Shown here in pieces: positions 35,307 through 44,400 of a stretch of DNA of 64,000 nucleotides. The stretch comes from Pseudomonas sp. LS1212 (GTDB lineage Bacteria > Pseudomonadota > Gammaproteobacteria > Pseudomonadales > Pseudomonadaceae), in assembly GCF_024741815.1 (NCBI RefSeq), contig NZ_CP102951.1:3115001-3179000 (forward strand), in the 5' to 3' direction. The notes beneath the pieces are model-generated. The model had not been told where the DNA came from and ran no database searches. It worked only from the letters and a program-made list of their open reading frames with translations. A program made the translations under genes and the position numbers. Position 1 is the first letter of the stretch; each line of letters opens with the position of its first letter.

Positions 35307-35322
35307 AGCAAGGCCCGTGCCA
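35307..35322 (-). promoter_or_regulatory. sigma-54 (-24/-12) promoter of mnxG
   Basis: The minus strand reads TGGCACGGGCCTTGCT, a full match to the RpoN consensus TGGCACG-N4-TTGCW. It puts the start of transcription near 35296, about 44 bp before the mnxG ATG. RpoN promoters need an NtrC-type activator, which agrees with the known MnxS1/S2-MnxR control of Mn oxidation. No such activator is encoded in this window. Confidence 0.85.
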
Positions 35323-35475
35323 CACATTTTTCTTATTTGTATTCAGATAGTTATGAGTTATTACTCGAAATTGCGTTGGGATTTTACCCCCAACCCCCAG
35401 TATTCGGGGGCTGGCCATACGCGATGGAGGCTGTACCCGGTTATGGGTGCAGCTGGGGCATTGCTGCGCCGGCCT

Positions 35476-36003
35476 TCACAGCGGTGCATCCGGAGCAAGG
35501 CCTTGCAAGGCGCGGTAGGTGCGCAGCACGCTGGGCACATAGCGCTGGGTCTCACTGAACGGAGGGATGACCCGCCCCCGGCGCAATACCGCCGCAGGCC
35601 CGGCGTTATAGGCCGCCAGCGCCAGGGCCATATCGTTATCGAACATCACCATCAGGCGCTTGAGGTAACGCGCCCCGCCTTGGATATTCGAGGCCGGGTC
35701 GAGCACGTTGCTGACCCCCAGTTCCCGGGCGGTGCCGGGCATCAATTGCATCAGGCCTGCTGCGCCCTTGTCCGAACGTGCCTTGGGGTTGTACCGCGAC
35801 TCGGCCTGGATGACCGCGTGCAGCAAGGCCGCCGGCAGCTGGAGTGGGACGGCATCGTTTATCGCAAACGATTCATCAGCCTTACGCTGGCCTGGCTTGC
35901 AGGTGAAGCCGGTCGGTAACCCCGCTCGCCAACGTCGAAGGCAGCCACTTATCAGCATGACACTCTCAGCCAGCCGCGCGCCGACCCAGTTTGCCTTTTT
36001 CAA
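35476..36003 (-). CDS. lytic transglycosylase (SLT domain)
   Basis: Residues about 55-165 form a Slt-type catalytic domain: LLHAVIQAESRYNPKARSDK with the catalytic Glu, GAAGLMQLMPGTARELG, and ALAAYNAGP. Such enzymes cut peptidoglycan and often serve secretion systems. The first 50 residues lack a clean signal peptide, and the start is only 21 bp from tnpS, so the 5' end was probably altered by the transposon junction. It lies upstream of mnxG on the same strand but has its own 220-bp gap. Confidence 0.75.
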   Translation of the reverse strand: MKKANWVGARLAESVMLISGCLRRWRAGLPTGFTCKPGQRKADESFAINDAVPLQLPAALLHAVIQAESRYNPKARSDKGAAGLMQLMPGTARELGVSNVLDPASNIQGGARYLKRLMVMFDNDMALALAAYNAGPAAVLRRGRVIPPFSETQRYVPSVLRTYRALQGLAPDAPL

Positions 36004-36023
36004 GCGATGACATACATGAGGCC

Positions 36024-36998
36024 CTATTCCGCGATAAGTGGGGTGGCCGGTGGCAACTGAAACTCCATGCGGGCATCGACATAGCGTAACGCGGACTTGC
36101 TGTCCTTCCAGCCGACGTAACTCATCAGCGACTTCTGATCCCAGCCACTCTGACTGGCCCAGTTGGCGAAGCCGCGCCTAAGGGAGTGGCTGCTGTACAG
36201 TTCGCCCGCCACGCCCGCCCCTGCCAAAGCCTCGCGCAGGATAGGCGCCACGCTATAGGGATGCAGCGCCTGGTCGGATAGCCGCCCCCAGCGATCAATG
36301 CCGCGAAACACCGGTCCCTTGGCAATCCCCGCCGTGCTGATCCAGTCGTTATAGGCCTCGACGGGACACAGTCGCTCCAGCGCCGGGGCCGCATAGGTCG
36401 CCCCATTGCTGTCGCGATCGCCTTTGCTCCAGGGCAGAAAGATACGCATGCCCTCCCCGCGTTTGACCTGGATGAACTCCACCTCCAGCCGACAGAGCTC
36501 CTCGCTGCGAAAGGCGCGCCAGAAGCCGAGCAGAATCAAGGCGCGATCGCGTCGGCTGCGCAGCAGGCGCTTGTGATCCTGGGCGATCAACGCCACCTCG
36601 GCTTCTTTTTCAAGCCAACCAATGCAGCGCTCCAGTGCCAGCAATTGCAGCGGCTCGGCTTGTTTCTCCTGCTGCGGATGCAGGGTGCGGATGCCCTTCA
36701 ACACCTGTTTGACCACTGGGCTCTTGGTGGGGTCGAGGAAACCCTGGCTCAGGTGCCACTGCGCCAACGCGGCCAGACGCAGGCGCAAGGTATTCAGCGA
36801 CAACTTGCCGGCGTAGGCCACCAGGTAATCGGCCACCGCCGTGCTGGTGGCCGGCAGGAAGCCACCCCAGCTCACCTCGAAGTGCTCGACCGCGGCCTGA
36901 TAGCTGCGTCGGGTGTTGTCGCGGGTACCGGCGGCGATGTAGCGATCAAGCTCGGAAAGCATGGGAGATGGGCCTGTGCGTACCGTTTCGGAGGGCAA
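36024..36998 (-). CDS. tnpS: TnpS tyrosine recombinase (Tn4651-type cointegrate resolution)
   Basis: This integrase of about 324 residues has an N-terminal SAM-like domain and the catalytic set: Arg in FWRAFRSEELCRLE, HSLRRGF (His, Arg) and the Tyr in SALRYVDARM. Length and layout, divergent from tnpT across a 140-bp gap, match TnpS of the Tn4651 branch of Tn3 transposons, which resolves cointegrates at the rst site. The first start is TTG at 36998; ATG at 36962 is an alternative. No Tn3 transposase gene is in the window. Confidence 0.88.
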   Translation of the reverse strand: MPSETVRTGPSPMLSELDRYIAAGTRDNTRRSYQAAVEHFEVSWGGFLPATSTAVADYLVAYAGKLSLNTLRLRLAALAQWHLSQGFLDPTKSPVVKQVLKGIRTLHPQQEKQAEPLQLLALERCIGWLEKEAEVALIAQDHKRLLRSRRDRALILLGFWRAFRSEELCRLEVEFIQVKRGEGMRIFLPWSKGDRDSNGATYAAPALERLCPVEAYNDWISTAGIAKGPVFRGIDRWGRLSDQALHPYSVAPILREALAGAGVAGELYSSHSLRRGFANWASQSGWDQKSLMSYVGWKDSKSALRYVDARMEFQLPPATPLIAE

Positions 36999-37137
36999 AA
37001 CCAGGCAAAAAGCGTCTGGCCTTGGATAATCTTATATTATCAAAAATGAGCTAACCTGAAATATCTGAATTTAATATGCAAATTGTGGTATGTATTTACA
37101 TGGTATGTAATTCACTACGAAATCGTCGGAGCAAACC
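36999..37137. promoter_or_regulatory. rst-like resolution site between tnpS and tnpT
   Basis: The AT-rich gap between the divergent genes contains GGTATGTA twice (GGTATGTATTTACATGGTAT) and TAATCTTATATTATC. In Tn4651 the region between tnpS and tnpT holds the recombination core and TnpT-binding repeats, plus both promoters. The exact core is not resolved here. Confidence 0.65.
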
Positions 37138-38139
37138 ATGGCCCGTGGCGGCATCAACAAGGCGCTGGTTCAGAAGGCCCGACAGGCCATCCTGGCGCGG
37201 GGCGAGAACCCCAGCATCGACGCGATACGGGTCGAACTGGGCAATACCGGCTCGAAAACCACCATTCACCGCTATCTGAAAGAACTCGAAGACGCCGAGT
37301 GCGGCCGGAATGCGGCCGCAATACCGCTCAGCGAGCAGTTGGCCAACCTGGTCGGCCAGTTGGCGGATCAGCTAAAGGAGGAAGCGCAGGCCGCCGTGGC
37401 CCAGGAGCGCGAGCAGCTGGCACGCGAACGCCTCGACTATCAAAACCAGGTTCGGCAGGCCGAAAGCCGCATCCAGCAGTTGGAAAGTCAGTGCACTGGG
37501 CTCACAGAGCAGCTCCAGACTGCCCAGCAAGCACTACAGCAGGAACAGCAGCAGCGCCAACAGACCGAGGTTGAGAATGCCCGCTTGCAGCAAGCCAACC
37601 GCGATCAGGAAGCGCGCCTGCAGGACCGCGACGGGCAAATTCGCTCACTGGAGGACAAGCATCAGCATGCCCGTGATGCCCTGGAGCACTATCGCCAGGC
37701 CAGCAAGGAACAGCGTGAGCAGGAACAGCGCCGGCACGAGTCACAGATGCAACAACTACAACTGGAGCTGCGGCAGCTGCAGCAGACCCTGATCATCAAA
37801 CAGGACGAGCTGACCCAACTGAACCGCGACAACGCGCGCCTGCTCGCCGAGGCGCGGCAGCTGCAGAAGGATCAGCATGCGCAGCAGCAGCTACTGGCAC
37901 AGAAGACGCAGGCCCTGGAGACCGCCCAGAACGCTCTAGCCGGCGTCGAGCGCACGAACGAAGCCCTGGCGCAGCGTTGTCATACCTTGCAGGAGGAAGT
38001 GGCCCGGTTTGATGAAGCCTCCGCGATTCAGGCACAGCAAGCGCAGGGCCTGCAGGAGCGCTTGGTCGAAGCCACCGCACAGCTGAAACTGCTCGGACAT
38101 GCGCCGCCCGCGAACAGCGGTGGTGCAAGTAGCCCATGA
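37138..38139 (+). CDS. tnpT: TnpT accessory DNA-binding protein
   Basis: The 333-residue protein begins MARGGINKALVQKARQAILA, a KfrA-like helix-turn-helix (VELGNTGSKTTIHRYLKEL). The rest is a very long coiled coil rich in Gln/Glu/Arg (QQALQQEQQQRQQTEVENAR). Size and context match TnpT, which binds the rst site and stimulates TnpS-mediated resolution. Confidence 0.88.
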   Translation: MARGGINKALVQKARQAILARGENPSIDAIRVELGNTGSKTTIHRYLKELEDAECGRNAAAIPLSEQLANLVGQLADQLKEEAQAAVAQEREQLARERLDYQNQVRQAESRIQQLESQCTGLTEQLQTAQQALQQEQQQRQQTEVENARLQQANRDQEARLQDRDGQIRSLEDKHQHARDALEHYRQASKEQREQEQRRHESQMQQLQLELRQLQQTLIIKQDELTQLNRDNARLLAEARQLQKDQHAQQQLLAQKTQALETAQNALAGVERTNEALAQRCHTLQEEVARFDEASAIQAQQAQGLQERLVEATAQLKLLGHAPPANSGGASSP

Positions 38140-38177
38140 TCCGGCACACTGAGGCCAGAAGCTGAGTGGAGGTGCAG

Positions 38178-38399
38178 ATGACGCTACCCTACGAACGTAC
38201 CCACGCCGTGGTGCAGACCCGCGAGTTTCTCGTCGAGGTCTCTCGTGACACCACCTTGCCGGAATCCATCCGCAATGAGGCCCAGCGGTTGTTACGTCAC
38301 TATCCGAGCCAGGATGATGGGCTCCTGGCCGGCCGGATTGAGGAGCAAGCGGAAGGTTCGATTTTCGAGCCAATCTTCAGCTCCTCGATTGAACGCTGA
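38178..38399 (+). CDS. BPSL0761-like small protein
   Basis: From ATG at 38178, after TGGAGGTGCAG, the 73-residue product reads MTLPYERTHAVVQTREFLVE. It matches the BPSL0761 family, found next to tnpT in Tn4651-type transposons. The function is unknown. It follows tnpT by 38 bp and is probably co-transcribed. Confidence 0.75.
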   Translation: MTLPYERTHAVVQTREFLVEVSRDTTLPESIRNEAQRLLRHYPSQDDGLLAGRIEEQAEGSIFEPIFSSSIER

Positions 38400-38449
38400 A
38401 CAGCCACCACTACCACGCCAGCCGCCGCCCGCTAACCCCACGCGATGGA

Positions 38450-38836
38450 TCAAACCGGCAGGCCATATTCAATCGCATGAATGGCCTGCTGTACAGTACG
38501 CCTGCCAGTCTCTGTGACCAGCAGATCGGCCGGTCGCTCATTGGCCAGCGCCATATTCGGTGTTGTCGGCCAGTGGAGCGCACCCTCCAGGTTGTCGTCA
38601 TACCGCTCCAGAAGAACATCCAGAGTCTCGACGAGACGACAGAAAATCTCGCCTGGCTGCATGGGCATCGTGGCAGGTCGGGTGGATGCCCCGACCCATT
38701 TCGTCACTCGTGCGGGCGGCAGCCCAAGCTCCCGCGCCAGATCGGCAGCCAGCGATACTGGCAGCCCCGCCAGTAGAGCGTGATGCAGCCGATAATGGCC
38801 TTTCGGCAATCCCAGCTTATCGTAGAGTTTGTCCAT
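38450..38836 (-). CDS. MbcA/ParS/Xre-type antitoxin without a toxin
   Basis: ATG at 38836, with GGAGG upstream, gives 128 residues. An Xre-like helix-turn-helix (SLAADLARELGLPPARVTKW) is followed by FCRLVETLDVLLERYDDNLE, the toxin-binding DUF2384-like region, and ALHWPTTPNMALANERPADL. Such antitoxins neutralise RES-domain toxins encoded just downstream. Here only about 50 bp remain before the oppositely oriented BPSL0761 gene, and no RES gene is present, so it is an orphan. Confidence 0.75.
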   Translation of the reverse strand: MDKLYDKLGLPKGHYRLHHALLAGLPVSLAADLARELGLPPARVTKWVGASTRPATMPMQPGEIFCRLVETLDVLLERYDDNLEGALHWPTTPNMALANERPADLLVTETGRRTVQQAIHAIEYGLPV

Positions 38837-38899
38837 GCCGCCTCCGGGATCGCGATTCTTATCCCGTACCATTAGATACCGATATCTGCGCGGCCAGGC

Positions 38900-39338
38900 T
38901 CAGCCGTCGCCCCAGAATTCGCCACGGCGCACCAGACCGAACTCATCCTCTGTGGTATTGGGCTCCTCGTCGAACATGGTGTTGACCATACGTTCGCGAC
39001 GCAAAGCGCTCAGCGTGCGGAAAAAGCAAGGCTCGCAAAGATGAACCTCATAGCGCTCACCATCATGCTTGGAACCAGACCCCCCACTGGGCTTGAAGGG
39101 TTCCAAACTGTTGGCCATAGCCTTCCACACGAGCGCTCTGGCCGCAGACATCACCGGTAATGTCTGCGACCGTTTCAGCCGGTTGAGTAACAATGTGCTC
39201 CACGGTCAGTACCTCCAGCGGCGGTCGAGAAGGGGCGCCATCCAAAAGCTTCAGAATCGATTCATTGCTACAGATTTCCTTAACTTGGCCTAGAAAATCT
39301 TCACTTATGAGGGAATAGGCAATTTTTTCTTCACTCAT
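38900..39338 (-). pseudogene. conserved hypothetical with Cys pair, frameshifted
   Basis: From ATG at 39338 one frame reads MSEEKIAYSLISEDFLGQVK up to FGTLQAQWG. A second frame continues GSGSKHDGERYEVHLCEPCF and FRTLSALRRERMVNTMFDEE to the stop at 38900. Dropping one G from the G6 run near 39090 joins them into a protein ending ...WGSGSKHDGERYEV, which fits the family of small proteins with an HLCEPCFF motif. It is either a true frameshift or a base-call error in the homopolymer. Confidence 0.65.
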
Positions 39339-39383
39339 GGATTTCTGTACGACCATCATCGCGCAACAGAGCACTCAGCAGAA

Positions 39384-39410
39384 GGCGGAGGCGGAGGCGG
39401 AGGCGGAGGC
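39384..39410. repeat. short tandem repeat (GGCGGA)n
   Basis: About 4.5 copies of a GGCGGA hexamer lie in a noncoding stretch after the passenger genes. Such repeats can vary in number by slippage. No function is apparent. Confidence 0.6.
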
Positions 39411-39476
39411 GATTTGATGCGCTCGTCCTTCTGAAAAAACTAATTTAAATACAGCCACTTACAGAGCGAATGCCCT

Positions 39477-39612
39477 AGTTTTTGCCTTGTCTCGGCATTG
39501 CGCTGAGAGGGGCAGGCCTGAATTAGCCTCAACCACCACAGGCATGAACATAAACCGTTAAATAACAGTTGGTTACAGACAAAATGAATGAATTTCCCCC
39601 TTATCTCGGCAT
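39477..39612. repeat. IS-end-like motif pair, copy 2
   Basis: TTTTTGCCTTGTCTCGGCAT (39479-39498) and CCCCCTTATCTCGGCAT (39596-39612) are variants of the end motif seen at 13.2 and 57.6 kb, here in direct orientation. The second touches the broken end of a group II intron at 39619, so this element probably caused the truncation. Confidence 0.5.
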
Positions 39613-39618
39613 GACCCC

Positions 39619-40585
39619 AAATACGTCGAAGCGGCAACGCACGGTAGCTGCGATGTCGCATTGACTCCATCCCGCTCCACTTGGCCGCCGGGGTCGACCA
39701 GATTTTGCCATCGACGCCCGGCGTTCTCTTGCCACGATTTTCTGTCACTCGTTTGACAGCTAACATCTTGCCGCTGTGCGAGCGGGTCAGCAGGTGTTGC
39801 AGGGCTTTCACCTTGCCCCATCTGCCTTCCATTGTTGCCTTAGCGATACGCGCCTGGAGTCGTTTCACTTCTTCTTTGATGAGGCCCCAGTTAGCCTGAA
39901 GCCACATCTTTTCAGCGTGCGAAGGTGCACCAGTACCGATCGCATCTGTTTTCGCAGCGCTACCAATAGCCGTCATCTGCTTTCCTTCGAGTAACGATTA
40001 ATCAAGTTCTCTCGCCATGAATGACCATACGGAAGTCTGCCCACTTTCGCGTCGAGCAATGTTTCAGCCCGTATCCCGCCCATTACAGGCAGGCCTTCGC
40101 TTTTTCCGCATTCCTCTACCCGCAGCACCCACAGCGTTCCTTGCGGTTCGCCTGCCGTTTCCGGCGGCACTAAGGGCTTACCCTGTTCCGCCTGAATTTC
40201 TGAGCGGGGCGGACCCCTCCTGTTCGCCGGCGGCCTACTGTCCATGATGACCCAGGAATAAAGGGGTCATACCTTACCGCGTACCGTTTTGGTTCAAGCC
40301 TGTCAGCACATTTGGCTTGTTGAGCATGACGACGTTTAACAGAGGTTCACATATGTTGGTCGTAGCCGCTCGTTCCTAGCCCCTCACCACCTTTGTGCTG
40401 GTAGATTCCGCTTCCCCTCGCGGGTAGGCGTACCGAGTAAATCGGCGGGTACATTGTCCCCAGAGCTTCACACCGAGCTGTTACCGGCCCCGCATGTCCA
40501 GGTAGGAAACGGTTGATGGAACAACCGGTTTCATCGGGAGAAAACTCTCCAGTAAAACAGAAATTCAGACGACCTCAGGTCGCAC
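39619..40585 (-). mobile_element. group II intron fragment A (5' part and start of maturase)
   Basis: The 967 bp match the complete intron at 59497-61703 almost base for base from its 5' end GTGCGACC (40585) to codon 115 or so of the maturase (MTAIGSAAKTDAIG to YRALPLRR). The reading frame that continues to 39440 is foreign sequence. The reverse-transcriptase core and domains V-VI are absent, so it is inactive. Confidence 0.9.
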
Positions 40586-41145
40586 TGTTCCGTTGCTCCC
40601 CCAACCCCTATCCCGCCCATTACAGGCAGGCCTTCGCTTTTTCCGCATTCCTCTACCCGCAGCACCCACAGCGTTCCTTGCGGTTCGCCTGCCGTTTCCG
40701 GCGGCACTACGGGCTTACCCTGTTCCGCCTGAAATTCTGAGCGGGGCGGACCCTTCCTATTCGCCGGCGGCCTACTGTCCATGATGACCCAGGAATCAAG
40801 GGGTCATACCTTGCCGCGTACCGTTTTGGTTCAAGCCTGTCAGCACATTTGGCTTGTTGAGCATGACGACGTTTAACAGAGGTTCACATATGTTGGTCGT
40901 AGCCGCTCGTTCCTAGCCCCTCACCACCCTTGTGCTGGTAGATTCCGCTTCCCCTCGCGGGTAGGCGTACCGAGTAAATCGGCGGGTACATTGTCCCCAG
41001 AGCTTCACACCGAGCTGTTACCGGCCCCGCATGTCCAGGTAGGAAACGGTTGATGGAACAACCGGTTTCATCGGGAGAAAACTCTCCAGTAAAACAGAAA
41101 TTCAGACGACCTCAGGTCGCACGGTTCCGTTGCTCCCCAAACCCC
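40072..41145. repeat. 537-bp tandem duplication inside intron sequence
   Basis: Units 40072-40608 and 40609-41145 are both 537 bp and nearly identical, each running from TATCCCGCCCATTACAGG to the flank CCGTTGCTCCCC-AACCCC. The duplication includes the intron 5' end and its 23-bp upstream flank. It probably arose by unequal recombination between intron copies. Confidence 0.9.
40609..41122 (-). mobile_element. group II intron fragment B (5' part only)
   Basis: This is the second unit of the duplication. It holds the intron 5' end GTGCGACC at 41122 and about 510 bp of ribozyme domain I-IV sequence, but no maturase. On its upstream side the 23-bp flank meets a different intron's 3' end at 41146. 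Confidence 0.88.
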
Positions 41146-41205
41146 AAAATCGCACGTACGGTTCTCAGGGGGCCCTGGATCAGTAATGACCCGGGGCTAC
41201 CCGAC
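41146..41205 (+). mobile_element. 3' end of a second group II intron (domain V half and VI)
   Basis: The plus strand has CGCACGTACGGTTCTC, the 3' arm of a domain V hairpin. A domain VI stem (GGGGGCCCTGG...CCCGGGGC) with an unpaired A region follows, and the end is CTACCCGAC, a typical intron 3' terminus. Everything upstream is missing. It stands head-to-head with the minus-strand fragments. Confidence 0.65.
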
Positions 41206-41275
41206 TAGCGTACTATTTTTGCCGAATTCTGTGGGCACCCGCAGAACAGCGCTCAAATCCTGTGCTACGGGCATA

Positions 41276-41308
41276 AAAATCCGGAATCCTTATCAGATTC
41301 CGGATTTT
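41276..41308. terminator. bidirectional terminator after czcA
   Basis: AAAATCCGGAATC and GATTCCGGATTTT form a perfect 13-bp stem with a 7-base loop. The A/T runs on both sides make it work in either direction. It ends the czcCBA operon 93 bp after czcA. Confidence 0.85.
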
Positions 41309-41400
41309 CCTGCTGCTCGAGGATTAGTCAACAATCCTTCAGTGAACAGCATTGCGCTTTTGAGCGGGGCTTTTGCTTGTACACGAATAGCGTTGTGAAC

Positions 41401-44400
41401 TTAACGCATGCGATGGGCCAAGCGGTAGAGCAATGGCAGCACCAGCAGCGTCAGCGCCGTTGATGACAGGATTCCGCCAATTACCACCGTGGCCAGAGGC
41501 CGCTGAACCTCCGCACCCGTGCCAATGGCCGTGGCCATTGGAATAAAGCCCAGAGACGCCACCAAGGCAGTCATCAGCACAGGCCGCAGACGAGTCAACG
41601 CGCCTTCGCGAATGGCCTCGTCCAGCCCCATGCCGTTCTCACGCAAACTACGAATGAAGGAAATCATGACCAGGCCGTTGAGTACCGCCACACCCGACAA
41701 TGCAATGAAGCCCACCCCCGCAGAGATCGAGAGCGGAATATCACGCAGCCACAAGGCCATGATCCCGCCTGTCAGTGCGAAGGGCACGCCGGTGAATACC
41801 AGCAGACCATCTTTGACATTGCCGAACATCATGAAAAGCAGCGTGAACACCAGCAGCAGCGACACTGGCACGACAATTTGCAGGCGCTTGGCAGCCGATT
41901 GAAGCTGCTCGAAGGTCCCCCCCCAGGTTGTCCAGTAACCTGTAGGGACACTTACCGCCTGGGCGATTTTGCTCTCGGCCTCGGCGAAAAAAGAGCCAAT
42001 ATCGCGGCCACGAACGTTGGCAGTAACTACCACACGGCGCTTGCCACTTTCACGGCTGATCTGGTTCGGACCAGGGGCGGAAATCACACTCGCCACATCA
42101 GCCAAGCGCACAAACCCTGGGCTATCTAGGCCGTCGCCATTGGCCAGGCGAATAGGCAGCTGCTGGATTTTGTCGACGTCATTTCGCCACTCGTCTGCCA
42201 GGCGAACCTGGATATCGAAGCGCCGGTCACCTTCAAACAGCGCTCCAGCTTCGCGCCCGCCGATGGCGGTGGAAATGGCGTCCTGAATCTCCGAGACATT
42301 CAAACCGAATCGCGCGGCTTTCTCACGGTCGATTTGTACACTGAGCATCGGCAGCCCCGTGGTCTGCTCAACCTTCACATCGGCGGCACCCGGAATACCC
42401 TCCAGCACCTCAGCGATTTGCTCGGCGGTCTCATTCATCACGTCCATGTCGTCGCCAAACACTTTCACCGCGACGTCACTGCGCACGCCGGAGATCAGTT
42501 CGTTGAAGCGCATCTGGATGGGCTGAGTGAATTCGTAGTTGTTGCCGGAAACCTGTTCGACCGCTTCCTGCATCGCCGCAACCAGATCGGCTTTGCTACG
42601 ATCAGGGTCGGGCCATTGGTCGCGCGGCTTGAGCATGACAAAGTTGTCCGCCACGTTCGGCGGCATCGGGTCAGTCGCGATTTCAGCGGTTCCCAGCTTG
42701 GCGAACACCGTATCAACCTCGGCAAAGGATTTGACCCTTTGTTCGAGTTGCACCTGCATGTCAATCGCTTGCGAGAGGCTGGTACCTGGAATGCGCAGGG
42801 CATGCAGCGCGATATCGCCTTCATCCAGACTCGGCACAAACTCGCTACCCATCCGCGAAGCAGCCAAGCCTGAAAGCACCATGATGACTGCCACAATGGT
42901 CAACACCAGTGGCTTGCTGACCATGACCCAATCCAGCAACGGCGCGTAGCCTTGCTTGACCCAGACCATCAAGCGGTTTTCTTTCTCGCTGACGTTGCCA
43001 TTGAGGAATAGCGCAACAGCCGCCGGGACGAACGTCACAGAGAGGATCATGGCCCCCAGCAGGGCAGTCACCACGGTGAACGCCATCGGGTGGAACATCT
43101 TGCCTTCCACACCCGTCAGCGCAAAGATCGGCAGGTACACCACCATGATGATCAGTTGACCGAACAGCAGCGGACGACGCGCTTCCTTCGAGGCCGCGAA
43201 AACCTCATGAAAACGCTCGTTACGGGTCAGCGTTCGGCCCGCGGCGGCCTGAGCGTGGGCCAGACGCCGCACGCAGTTCTCAACGATCACCACAGCACCA
43301 TCGATGATGATGCCGAAGTCGAGCGCGCCGAGGCTCATCAGGTTCGCGCTGACCTTGTTGCTGACCATGCCCGTGAAGGTGAACAACATCGATAGCGGAA
43401 TCACCATCGCAGTGATGAGGGCAGCACGGATGTTGCCCAGGAACAGGAACAGGATCGCGATAACCAGTAGAGCACCTTCGATCAGGTTCTTTTTGACCGT
43501 GCTGATGGCTTTGTCGACCAATACGGTGCGGTCATAGACAGTCTTCGCCATGACCCCTTTCGGCAGGTTGCGGTTAATCTCCTTCAGGCGCTGGTCGACA
43601 GCCTGCGATACATAACGACTGTTCTCGCCAATCAACATGAACGCCGTGCCGAGCACTACCTCCTGACCGTTTTCAGTGGCGGCACCGGTACGCAGTTCTT
43701 TACCCAGGCCAACCTCGGCCACATCACCGATACGCACAGGAACGCCATCGGTGTTCTTGATGATGATATTGGCGATGTCCGCGATAGTGCCGACCTGCCC
43801 TGGAGCGCGGATCAGGTACTGCTCGCCGCTGCGTTCGATGTAACCCGCCCCAACGTTGGCGTTGTTGTTTTCCAGCGCCGCAACAATGTCCTGCAGGCTA
43901 AGGCCATGGGCGACCAGACGCTCCGGCATAGGCGAAACCTGGAACTCCTTGGCATAGCCGCCAATGGTGTTGATCTCGGTAACGCCTTTAACGGTTCGCA
44001 GTTGCGGCTTGACGATCCAGTCCTGAATCTCACGCAGATCCATCGGCGTATAGCGGCTGCCATCCGGCTTTTTCGCGCCGTCTACCGACTCGATGGTCCA
44101 CATGTAGATCTCGCCCAGACCAGAGGCGATGGGTCCCATGCCCGGCGACAGATCGCTGGGAAGATTGCCGCGGGCTTCCTGTATCCGCTCATTCACCAAC
44201 TGGCGCGCGAAGTAGATGTCCGTACCGTCTTCAAAGATGACGGTGACCTGCGACAGCCCATAACGCGAGATGGAGCGCGTTTCCTGCAAGTTGGGGAGCC
44301 CCGCCATGACCGTCTCAATCGGGAAAGTCACACGTTGCTCGGTCTCCAGCGGCGAGTAGCCCTTGGCCTCGGTATTGATCTGCACCTGCACGTTGGTGAT

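Noticed and set aside
39440..39618. C-terminal tail of the truncated maturase frame as a novel domain
   Set aside because: The intron match ends at 39619; the remaining codons run through repeat-element sequence on the opposite sense.
41186..41398. 70-codon plus-strand frame after the intron scar
   Set aside because: It crosses the intron 3' end and a strong bidirectional terminator and has no family match.
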